Below, piece after piece: positions 33,744 through 43,427 of a stretch of 64,000 nt of DNA. Made by a program: the position numbers and the translations under genes. The first letter of the stretch is position 1, and every line of letters begins with the position of its first letter. The stretch comes from Nematostella vectensis. Taxonomy: Eukaryota; Cnidaria; Anthozoa; Actiniaria; Edwardsiidae. The notes beneath the pieces are model-generated. The model ran no database searches. It was not told the DNA's origin and saw nothing but the letters and a program-made list of their open reading frames with translations. The stretch covers positions 13,088,566 through 13,152,565 of the forward strand of contig NC_064035.1 of NCBI RefSeq assembly GCF_932526225.1, written 5' to 3'.

Positions 33744-36700
33744 ATGGCAGAAGTAGAGTCGCACAGGACTCCTGGTCCACTGGTGCTGGATGCCCAAGCC
33801 TCAGAAAATTGGAGGAAATTTATTATGCAGTTCGAAATTTACCTAGTGGCGAAAGGAAAGGATGAGAAACCTGACAAGTTAAAGGTGAACTTGCTACTCA
33901 ATTGTGCTGGAGCAGATGCAATTGAAGAATATAGTCATTTTGTTTTCAACGAAGGAGAAAGCAATGAATCTTATGAAGATGTGTGTAGAAAGTTCAAGGA
34001 ACACTGTCAGGGAGCAAGAAACGTCATCTATGAGCGCCTTGTGTTTAATCAAAGAAACCAGAAAGAAGGTGAGAGGATGGACAATTTCGTGAGTGAGCTG
34101 AAACGCTTATCGTTGACATGTGAGTTTGGGACCCTCAGAGATTCACTGATCAGAGATCGTATCGTGGGAGGGGTGCTCTCGAATGAGTTAAGAGGGGAGT
34201 TGTTGAAAAGGCCAGATTTGACACTCCAAAGTGCCCATGATTACTGTAGAACCTATGAAGCTGCTGAGTTGCAGAAATTCAAGTTTGCTTCACCAACTGG
34301 TTCACAGCAGCCATTGAGTGTACACCCAGTTCAAGGAAAGGAGAGAGCACCTAATCCTACCTGTAAGTTTTGTGGTTTTCAGCACCGTTTCACAAAACCA
34401 AGTATTTGTCCTGCCTTAAGAAAGAAATGTAGAAATTGCCAACAAGAGGGACACTTTGCAAAGTTGTGTCCTCTTAAGGGTAAGAAAGAAACACCGTTCA
34501 GCACAGTAGAGCAAGAAAACCAGGTTGAGAGTATGGGCCAAGGTGATCGTGGGGGTGATCCACACTTATACTTTGGATCAGTAGAACTTGGGACTGTGTC
34601 CAGCCCCAATAGCACAAAGAAGAGCGTGATTACCCTTAAGATTGCACAAAAAGAGGTGAAAGTCAAAGCTGATACAGGTGCAGAGGCCAATGTGATGCCA
34701 TATCATGTATATAAGGCCATCACTACACAACCGCTACGAAAGATTCATCAGCCTCTTAAAGGATGGCTCGCAGACAAGGCAATTCATCCTGTTGGATGTG
34801 TTCGCCTTCCAACCCAGTACAAGAACCGAAAAATAGATCTGCTGTACCTTGTTGTGCATGGAGAGTTTACACCCCTGTTGAGTTGTGAAGCCTGCCTAGA
34901 CTTAGAGGTGCTCAAGTTTATGAATCTTGACCTGATAGACACACCAGAAAGACTGGCCGAGGAGACCACACAAGGGAATGGCAACAAGCCGAATGCAGAA
35001 TTGTTGGTAGAAGATCCGGTTCTATCCCAGTACCAAGATTGTTTTAGTCACAAACCGGGAAGACTGCCAAACAAGGTACACCTAGAGATAGATCCATCAG
35101 TGCCTGCAGTAGTCCACCCCCCTAGGAAGATCCCCATATCCCTGCTTGAACCGACAAGAGAAAAACTCCAAGAGATGGAACACGATGGGATTATCGTTAA
35201 AGAAGAAGAGCACACACCGTGGGTGTCTTCAATGTTGGTTGTTGACAAACGAAAAGAGAAGGACAGAGCCAACCCACCATCTAAAGACAGTGTCCGTATC
35301 TGCATCGATCCCAGGGATCTGAATAAGGCCCTCAAGAGGCCACACTACCCCATGGTCACTGTTGAGCAAGTTGCAAATCGCCTTTCTGGAGCTACAATGT
35401 TCACCACACTGGATGCATGCAGTGGATACTGGCAGGTGGAGGTAGATGAGGAAAGCTCGAAACTTCTGACATTCAACACACCTTGGGGACGGTATAGATT
35501 TACACGGCTGCCATTTGGAATTTCATCTGCTCCTGAGATATACCAACGAGAGATGGACAGGCTCTTCGCTGGAGTTGCAGTTGAAATAATTGTTGATGAT
35601 TTTTTAATCCATGGAAAAGATATAAGTGATGTTGATAGGAAGATGATAGCAGTACTTGAAAGAAGCAGAGAGGTGGGCCTGAAATTTAATCCAAAGAAGA
35701 TCAAGCTTCGAGTTCCAGAAGTAAGCTATGTTGGACATGTGTTCACATCCGAGGGTTTGAAACCAGATCCTGAGAAAGTGCGTGCAATTAGTGAGATGCC
35801 ACCCCCATCAGACAAAGATGGCGTGCAGCGATTCTTAGGAACAATCAACTACTTGGACAAGTTCATTGAACACAAAGCTGATTTGCAAGGCCCAATCTCC
35901 CAGCTGACCCAGCAAGTAGCAGTTTTCACCTGGGAGAAGCCTCAACAAGAGGCATTCGAGAAGCTCAAAGCTGTGATCACCCATGCACCAGTGTTGGCCT
36001 ATTTTGACAATCACAAACAGACCATTCTGAATGTAGATGCGAGTAGCACTGGCCTTGGTGCAGTCATCATCCAAGAGGGTAAGCCGATTGCCTTTGGTTC
36101 AAAGACTTTGTCGTCTTGTGAGCAGAGATATGCTAACATTGAAAGAGAGTTGTTAGCTATACTATGGGGAGCAGACAAGTTCCACACGTATGTATATGGC
36201 AGGAGAGTGATTGTAGAAACTGATCACAAACCATTGGAGGCAATTTTTAGGAAGCCCCTAAATGAATGCCCACCACGATTGCAGAGAATGCTTCTGAAGC
36301 TAACCAAGTATGATTTGGATGTGAGATATGTCCCAGGCAAGAAACAAATCATCTCTGATTGTTTGAGTAGAGCCCCACTCACTGACACTACGCCAGTAAG
36401 TGAACCAGAGGATGTGATTGGAATCAATCTGATTGAAAATCTGGGAATTGAGAATTCCACATTAAAGAAATTCAGAGATGCATCAAGTAACGATGAAACC
36501 TCAAGAGTAGTAATGGAATATGTCCTAGAGGGTTGGCCAGAAGACAAGGATCAGGTTGACGAACTGGCACGAGAATACTGGAATTACAAGGAAGAGCTTA
36601 GTGTTGAAGATGGTTTGCTGTTCAAATCTGATAGAATTGTAGTACCAAGATCCATGAGAGCTGAAGTACTTGAAGATATACATGGAGCACACATGGGTGA

Positions 36701-37799
36701 GAGTAAGAGTCTGAGTTTGGCAAGAGACTATGTCTTTTGGCCCTCCATGACTGCCCATATTAAGGACCGAGTACGTTCATGTCAGATTTGTAATGCATTC
36801 CGCAACCAACAGCAGAAAGAAACCCTACATCCACATGACCTTCCAGGTCTACCGTGGCAGGTTGTTGGAACTGACCTTTTTGAATTTGCTGGCCATTCCT
36901 ACTTGATTGTGGTTGATTTCTATTCGAAGTATTTTGAAGTTGAACTACTTCGGCAGTCCACTGCCATGTGTGTTGTCAACACCTTGAAGCAAATCTTTGC
37001 AAGATTTGGCATTCCAGCCAAAGTGATCAGCGACAATGGCCCACAATACAGTAACACCCGCAATATTTTCAGTACTACCCATGAGTTTAAGCAGTTTGCA
37101 GAAGCTTGGGGATTCCAGCATGTAACCAGCTCACCCGAGTATCCCCAGTCCAATGGTGCTGCGGAAAGAGCTGTCCAGACTGCAAAGCGAATCTTTAAGA
37201 AAGCAGCAGCAGAGAATAAAGACCCATTTGAAGGTTTATTAAAGTACAGAAATACACCTTTTGACGACATAGGTGTCTCACCTGCCCAACTACTCATGAG
37301 TAGGCGTACACGTTCAACACTACCTACCCATCGACGTTTGTTGGTACCTCACCCAGTAGACCCTCACAGAGTGGTAAAGGCATTAGCCCATCGACAAGCA
37401 AATTCACGGATGAACTATGATCAACACAGCCGGGACCTTTCCCCTTTGGAAGTTGGGGACAAAGTTAGAGTTCGTGTAAACAAAGATAAAGAATGGTGTA
37501 AAGCAGAAGTCCTGCCAAGGTCATATGTAGTTGAAGATGAGAAAGGACGTGTATTTCGAAGAAATCGAAGGCACATCATTTCTGTCCCGAAGGACACACC
37601 CATGAATCCGAAGATGCCAGTGGCTCCCACATACATGAGTCCTCAACCTCAAGTGGTCGCTAGGAAAGCGCAGATCAATGAACCGCCAAGTCCATTGAAA
37701 GTACAGGAAGATCAGAGAGAAACAGAAGCACATTCACCCATCAGAACAAGAGCTGGTCGTGAAGTGAAGAAGCCACAAAGACTTATTGAACAATGTTAA
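33744..37799 (+). CDS. Gag-Pol polyprotein of Ty3/gypsy retrotransposon, intact
   Basis: 1,351 codons without a stop. In order: a Gag-like N-terminal region; a CCHC zinc knuckle (C229, C232, H237, C242) preceded by another Cys/His cluster; an aspartic protease with DTG at D310; and reverse transcriptase with D557 (LDACSGYWQ) and the IVDD box D618-D619. RNase H follows (NVDASS, D765; ERELLAI; TDHKPL), then the integrase HHCC zinc domain (HGAHMGE...CQIC) and catalytic triad D1044, D1097, E1141. No chromodomain is evident at the C-terminus. Gag and Pol are fused in one frame, so no frameshift is needed. All catalytic residues are present, so the copy could be active, though this is inferred. It makes and integrates the element's cDNA within particles. 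Confidence 0.95.
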   Translation: MAEVESHRTPGPLVLDAQASENWRKFIMQFEIYLVAKGKDEKPDKLKVNLLLNCAGADAIEEYSHFVFNEGESNESYEDVCRKFKEHCQGARNVIYERLVFNQRNQKEGERMDNFVSELKRLSLTCEFGTLRDSLIRDRIVGGVLSNELRGELLKRPDLTLQSAHDYCRTYEAAELQKFKFASPTGSQQPLSVHPVQGKERAPNPTCKFCGFQHRFTKPSICPALRKKCRNCQQEGHFAKLCPLKGKKETPFSTVEQENQVESMGQGDRGGDPHLYFGSVELGTVSSPNSTKKSVITLKIAQKEVKVKADTGAEANVMPYHVYKAITTQPLRKIHQPLKGWLADKAIHPVGCVRLPTQYKNRKIDLLYLVVHGEFTPLLSCEACLDLEVLKFMNLDLIDTPERLAEETTQGNGNKPNAELLVEDPVLSQYQDCFSHKPGRLPNKVHLEIDPSVPAVVHPPRKIPISLLEPTREKLQEMEHDGIIVKEEEHTPWVSSMLVVDKRKEKDRANPPSKDSVRICIDPRDLNKALKRPHYPMVTVEQVANRLSGATMFTTLDACSGYWQVEVDEESSKLLTFNTPWGRYRFTRLPFGISSAPEIYQREMDRLFAGVAVEIIVDDFLIHGKDISDVDRKMIAVLERSREVGLKFNPKKIKLRVPEVSYVGHVFTSEGLKPDPEKVRAISEMPPPSDKDGVQRFLGTINYLDKFIEHKADLQGPISQLTQQVAVFTWEKPQQEAFEKLKAVITHAPVLAYFDNHKQTILNVDASSTGLGAVIIQEGKPIAFGSKTLSSCEQRYANIERELLAILWGADKFHTYVYGRRVIVETDHKPLEAIFRKPLNECPPRLQRMLLKLTKYDLDVRYVPGKKQIISDCLSRAPLTDTTPVSEPEDVIGINLIENLGIENSTLKKFRDASSNDETSRVVMEYVLEGWPEDKDQVDELAREYWNYKEELSVEDGLLFKSDRIVVPRSMRAEVLEDIHGAHMGESKSLSLARDYVFWPSMTAHIKDRVRSCQICNAFRNQQQKETLHPHDLPGLPWQVVGTDLFEFAGHSYLIVVDFYSKYFEVELLRQSTAMCVVNTLKQIFARFGIPAKVISDNGPQYSNTRNIFSTTHEFKQFAEAWGFQHVTSSPEYPQSNGAAERAVQTAKRIFKKAAAENKDPFEGLLKYRNTPFDDIGVSPAQLLMSRRTRSTLPTHRRLLVPHPVDPHRVVKALAHRQANSRMNYDQHSRDLSPLEVGDKVRVRVNKDKEWCKAEVLPRSYVVEDEKGRVFRRNRRHIISVPKDTPMNPKMPVAPTYMSPQPQVVARKAQINEPPSPLKVQEDQRETEAHSPIRTRAGREVKKPQRLIEQC

Positions 37800-37865
37800 G
37801 AACATTTTTTTTGGTTTTTTTTTTTTTTTGTTTGAACATTTATTGAAGTTTTGAAAGGGGGGAGA

Positions 37866-38047
37866 TGTTGTAATATGTATATTGCCCTCCTTGGGTTCCC
37901 TGTGGCCCCTGATGTTTGATTGGGACCCCCCGTACGGGCTGGTTCCTCGTTGAAGCTCGGAGTTAGTTGTAATTTAGATTTTGAGAACTATTAGTTGAAT
38001 TAAACCACAAATTGAAAGGATAATCGTGAGGATCTGAACTTATAACG
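37866..38047 (+). repeat. 3' LTR of the Ty3/gypsy element
   Basis: Same 182 bp as the 5' LTR except CTTATAACG for CATATAACA at the end. The terminal A-to-G change alters the canonical CA end. Confidence 0.93.
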
Positions 38048-38474
38048 GATACTACACTGCAAACGTGTTATTTGTAGTACATAATTACTTTGTTGATTCG
38101 AAAGACACTCGTTCGTCTGTGATCAAAAGGGGTCGGGATGGATTTGCGGCACATGTGCACAAAGGTAGAGTCAGTTTGTTAGCTATGACTGTGTAAGGGA
38201 TGTTTCGAATGAAACCATAAGATGATGAGACCCCCGAAATTGCCTGGTGAAGAGAAAAAAATATATAAAAAAGAGCCGTTAACCCTAAGCTTTAATCAGA
38301 AACCCTTTAAAAAAAACCTGAACCAAATTGTGTACCCGAAATATATAGCTCACCACACCTCCCTAATTGTACGGAGTAAAATTCTAGAGTCCCCCTGGGT
38401 GCTTTCTTATAATGTCAGTATAAGGGAAAGATCATTTATTATCCTGAGGGGGAGAGGGGGGCGTGAGGATACTG

Positions 38475-38767
38475 TGCACACCCCCCCCCCCCCCCCCCCC
38501 CCACAACGGCCGAAGGTCCACTTTCGGTTCTTAATAGACGTACTGTTTGTAGACAAACCATAAAGCATAAGCTAGATCACTCTGGTATGTAGCCAAATCC
38601 GACAAAAAAACGTCCCGTGGAGATACTGCAAATGCATAAAAAATCCTTTTTGTTTTTTAGGGGGTGGCCAGATTTATTATCAGAGAACTCCCCCCACCCC
38701 CCGGAAAATTAGGTCCACTTTCTCGGATTTCGCATCCCCCCCAAGAAAAATCTTGGGTACGGGTCTG
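38475..38767 (-). mobile_element. Truncated copy of a CAGGCCCGTACCCAGG-type MITE
   Basis: In reverse orientation it matches the complete element at 49330-49621 almost throughout (AAAGCATAAGCTAGATCA, GCATAAAAAATCC, AATTAGGTCCACTTT). The intact terminus TTGGGTACGGGTCTG is at 38767. The other end is lost in a poly-C run at 38479-38502, so no target duplication can be seen. Confidence 0.8.
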
Positions 38768-40980
38768 AGTAAGCCACGTTTTATCTATACAATGCAAGCC
38801 TGTATACACCCTAAATACATCTTTTTTATCGTCTCCGCTATATAATATTATAAAGTGCTTATGTTCCATATCTAAAATATAAACAGAACGATTCTGATTC
38901 TCCTGTCTTCCTCGCTCTCTTTCTTTTCTCGTGCTGCGCTTTTCTTGCAAGGAGAAGATCGAAAAGCCTTTTTTGCTTCTTTTACGTCATCTATAGCATC
39001 AACTATTATCAGGTTGCAACCTGGAGTTAGTCACATCTTTGAGAAATTTAGTGCCTTCACTTTTTCTGAATTGATTTTCACCCACATCCTCCCGCTGCAC
39101 TTTTTGTCCAGCTTGCAGCCAATCTCTTGCTCGCGTTCCTTAGTCATTGCCGTTCCTTCCTTTGCTCCTTCTTTCTTCGGTTTTCGGAGGGAGGGGGGGG
39201 GGGGGGGGGGGGCACCGAAAATATGGGGCAAGCGTTCGGGGGGGCATGAAAATGTTTTTTACTCCTGAAGGGGGGTCAACTAATTTTATCCCTCACTTTT
39301 ATCTAAATCACGCCTCCCCCCCCCTCCCCCCTCGGTATTATAAATGAACTTTTCCTAAGCAGCAGCTTTTACTGTGTTGTTTTTACAAGAAACCTAATCT
39401 TTATAGCTTTCAAGCTCAATTTTTTCTATACCATGTTACCCATGGCCTACCTGTTTGTGTACTGTCTGTATATTTTCGGTATCATATAGTCATTCATTTC
39501 TTTGTGCATGCAAAGAGTAGGAATGCAAACGAAAAGTAACGTTAGAAATTGTTTATTAAAATATATAAAAAATACAAGAGAAAGAAGCTAAAATAGGCTG
39601 TATTTTTAAATTTTTATAATACGTTTTTCGTTAACATAAAAACCTGCGTCTATATGGCTTGGGCGCCATCTTGTATTTATTTTATGCGGGGATGGCGCTT
39701 ATTTCAGGGGCGGTAAGGGGGGTGCCTGCGCGTTTCACGAGTTTCAAAGATCGGAAATCACGTTTCACGATAAACTGATAAACTGACGACAAGAATTAAT
39801 CTTTACTTGGAAATCACGATTCACGGTTTTTAAAAAGCATGGATCACGATTCACGCTGATCAAATTTCGCCATTCACGAATCACGGCGAAGGTAGCAATC
39901 ACGGATCACCGTTTTAGATTTGTCTTTTCACGATTCACGATAACCCTTACCGCCCCTGTTATTTTGCGTTACGATCTTACGGTGGTGCTTTGTCGTGCTT
40001 TCTCTTTTTTGTGATAGATAATTATAATAAAGTCTTTTTTTATAAGAACTACTAATTTTCAGTTGGATGGATGGTTCTTATTTTTAGGGCATTTTGGATA
40101 TGTTTTTAATGATGTTCTTAAATTTTAGTGCATATAAAAATTTTATACCCGATTAATTATTAGGAAGAGAATTACACTAATGATCAATAGCAATAATAAG
40201 GTTGTTACTATGAGCACAAATTGATTCTGCATTTTAGAACGCATAAGGACTATAGAAGACATTTTTTTCTGCTATCTGAGCCTCGGCATGTTCTTAGCAT
40301 GTTCTTAAAATTTGCTGAAATCTCAGGCTGGACGTTCTTATTGAAAAGGTTCTTTTATAATATACAATAAGCAATAGCACGCAATTCTCCAGCACTACAT
40401 TAACACATCTGCACCCCTATTTTACGAGGGTGTTTTCATAGATCATTTATCCTACAAGATCACACCGTCGTTTTTCCAACATTTCGGGAGACTATCATGA
40501 AATTTTCGAGGAAAAAATAACAATGGCTAAAAATGTTGCATTCTCTCTAAGGGCAAAGACTTACAGGAAATAATTATTTTGCTGTGTTCAGTTTTGACTA
40601 GTTGTGGATAGGGCACGAGAGTGCGGCGTGCACAAGAGTGAATGAAGGACTAGTCGCTCTTAGGACCGTGACAAAGGCAGTGTGATGTCGTGAGTAACCA
40701 GACCCGTCTAGACACCCGACCAAGGCCTGAATAAATCGGTGCAGATCGACTGCATACCACGCATGTATAAGGCGCGGCTTATGTTACCGTCTCATTTGAA
40801 AGCATCATTCATTGGTCAAACAAAACGTATTGGGTTACTATCTGGGTATAGGCTTACTGCGCAAAGCGAGCTGGAAGGTCTGCTGCTAAGCAAAGCCGAG
40901 GTCCATTGTGCCGGTGCGTAGTGCATACAAGCATTTTGCACCGTACAGGCCTCTTTCAAAGCTGCTGGCCTATCATCAAG
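38768..40980. other. Intergenic; promoter and 5' UTR of collagen gene at right end
   Basis: No gene seen apart from the small element at 39705-39958. Poly-G/poly-C tracts occur at 39189-39212 and 39313-39332. TATAAGG at 40766-40772 could be the collagen TATA box, giving a start near 40797 and a 5' UTR of about 180 nt. This is a guess from spacing only. Confidence 0.35.
39705..39958. mobile_element. Non-autonomous element, 254 bp, with TIRs and 6-bp target duplication
   Basis: CAGGGGCGGTAAGGG and CCCTTACCGCCCCTG form a 15-bp terminal inverted repeat (one end carries two extra Gs). Direct repeats TTATTT flank it exactly (39699-39704, 39959-39964). The interior is packed with the word ATCACGATTCACG and variants (at least eight) in both halves, resembling subterminal transposase-binding repeats. 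The CAG...CTG ends suit hAT-like elements. Confidence 0.8.
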
Positions 40981-43427
40981 ATGGCCTCTCTTGTTAGGAT
41001 ACAAGCGAGAGTCCTTCTATTAGGGGCTGTTCTTGGATTCGCCTTTGGTCAACACGGAGGAATGGGTGGTGGTAAGTAAGTTTGAGGCGTCGACTCGCAT
41101 TCCTTCATAAATTGCTTGGTCCCTATAGACGCGATTACCTAGAAAACTTAGGAGAAGTGAAATATGGGATTTAGATTTTTTTTAGTTTAAAATGAGAAAA
41201 TTCCGCCGCATCTATTTATCTATTACTCGCTATATCCCGCGCCTTGATCACTGGGAGATCACCTTCCCCCTCATCAAACAGCCCATGTATACCCTATTGA
41301 TGGTGCCTTATAGCGTTTACGCACCACTCCTAATGGACGTTTGTATTTGCGTTGAGTCCAGCGAATAAAATTTTCGCTTGTACTGTAAGTTTGCTTCGGT
41401 TATATTTCGAAGAAGCCATTGTGCGTCTCTGCATTCATAGTGTGAAATCAACACCAGTGCTGCGACTCGTGTAGACCGTTTCTTACTCTAAAATCCTTTC
41501 GCACGATTTTTATCAAGAAAGAGAATATCCGAAGTATGGAAAGTAGTAAAATAAGTCAGATATCCTTTCAATAGACTTTTCTAGCTGGATGCTTGTGTTT
41601 ACGATGTTGCTCCCGCATCCGTGATATCGTGACCTTCAACAATACACTCTTTGTCGGGCGAACAATCACCGACTTACTAAGATTCTAGCTATGGATTACT
41701 CGAATTTCAACACCGCTTACTACGAGAATGTCCTCATGCAACCTTGTTTTTCGCTTTTCCTTTTTATCAAATCAGTTGGGCAGGTTATGTTGTCATTAAA
41801 TAGTAAGGCACTGTTAGTTGGTGTCTGGTGGTAGTCCTTTGAGACACATTCCGGTCGTGCGTCCATGGAGGGGACGTATCACACAATCTCCACAATCCTC
41901 ACTCCTCGTCACCGCAATTCATAACCAAAACACACAGAAAATCCCCTTTTTTACTGTTGACACCCGAGAATTTGATGTACAGGAGCTTTCGGTAAATTTA
42001 AGAAGTTATTATGTTTGCAAGGGGTCTCTCGTCCAAGCAAATATAACAATTAAGTGCTACTTTTGAAGTTAATTTTGCATCGAATGGAAGCTTTTTGAGT
42101 TAACATTCCTTTCAATTATTAAAAAATATTATTTATTGCCGTATTATGAGCAGTTTAAGCAATCTTATTTGTTGCGTGACAAAGTTAGACTGGATTCATT
42201 GCGTGACTTGTCTGCTGGGAAGGTGTCACAGAGACACTGACGCGTGACCCTTCTAGGATCTCAAATTGTTTTTTAATGGTGCACTTCTTAACTAAGTATC
42301 CCAATATTTATTATTAACGCCAATACTTTTTCATTGATTAGTTGGCGTAGATTTGATTAAATAATTCTTGTTTTTTGTGTACTGTTTTGGCTTTGAGTTC
42401 GAAAACAAAGAAGGTCCTGTGTTGACCCATCAATACAGATAACCAGTCTATCAAAGACATTCGGTGGTTTCACATCAAAAGAGGAAGAAAATGGGAATAG
42501 GTTTATGTGATATATATAAGGCATCCTTATTGTTACTTGATAGCATTTTGAAACATTATTTGTGACTTAGACATCACTTGTTCTGATTGGTTGTAATAGA
42601 CTTGTAGAGTTGGATTCGAAGTTTTGATCAACGCGCATAATATTCTTGGGTTAGCCCGAGAGGAGAATAGGAGAAAATCGTTAAACTGGGTCGTTTTACG
42701 AGGATTATTATTACACCGAGTATCGCTATGTCGTGATTCCTTTGTACCATTAAAAATGAAATATGCGGCCCATAGAAAAATCTTCTTCTGTGAAATAAGA
42801 GACACCTTTGTTTTCGATCCCTCAAAATCATTATATTCTTCAAAGCATTTTTGTTATTAAATTAAAACTGGCCAACCGTACCAAAGCACTTGTCCACAGG
42901 AAGTGAATAGATAACCCTCATGAAAACCACACCAACAACTCCTTAATCGCCCCTGGGGAAATATCAGGCCACCTGTGCCCACAACTTTTAAATCCCCCCC
43001 CCTCTCATAGAGTGATATCCACCCCATCCATCACTGAGTCACACTGTCTAAGGGCTTGTCTATCTTGCAGGTGGTATGGGTGGCATGGGTGATGTCGTCC
43101 CTGGTACTTGCCCCGTCTTCCCCCCACCAGCAGAATGCCCGCCTGAGCCTGACAACGAGTGCGAAAACGATGCTGGTTGTGCACAGCTGAACCCAGGCCT
43201 TGGACTCAAGTGTTGTAAAGATGGCTGCGATTTCCGTTGCGTCCGTGAGTACTATGTAGCAGCAGCAGCAGCGACCCACCTGCTTTCGAGTTTGTCAAGG
43301 GTTACTAGTCGACATATGGTTCATATAAAAGACTACTAGAACTGTCCTGAAATAAGAAATCCTAATATATATTACTCTCTCATTTTCTTTAGCACCCATC
43401 CCGCCCCCGACGCCTCCGCCCCAGAGG
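40981..43427 (+). other. Collagen exons 1-3: signal peptide, WAP domain, hinge
   Basis: Exon 1 (40981-41071) encodes a start Met, two Arg and the hydrophobic [13 protein letters not shown], with probable cleavage near G23-Q24. Exon 2 (43071-43244) encodes a whey-acidic-protein four-disulfide core with eight cysteines, ending [12 protein letters not shown]. Exon 3 (43393-43427) adds [12 protein letters not shown]. Intron 1 is 2 kb and holds no other gene I can see. The WAP module lies where vertebrate fibrillar collagens have VWC or TSPN; its role in N-propeptide processing is unknown. Confidence 0.92.

Larger units (their letters stand above)
33493..38047 (+). mobile_element. Complete Ty3/gypsy LTR retrotransposon (4,555 bp)
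   Basis: Two 182-bp LTRs flank a single gag-pol frame. The target duplication GATAC lies at 33488-33492 and 38048-38052. A primer binding site starts directly after the 5' LTR (TGGTGTCAGAAGT, 33675 onward; TGG complements the tRNA CCA end). A polypurine tract AAAGGGGGGAGA precedes the 3' LTR at 37854-37865. The LTRs differ at only two positions, both in the last eight bases, so the insertion is recent. It lies head-to-head with SMARCE1, about 280 bp from that start codon. Protease-RT-RNase H-integrase order defines Ty3/gypsy rather than Copia or BEL. Confidence 0.95.

Noticed and set aside
38222-39347. Frames of 60-113 codons between the retrotransposon and collagen
   Set aside because: They run over poly-C/poly-G tracts and MITE sequence; no protein similarity seen.
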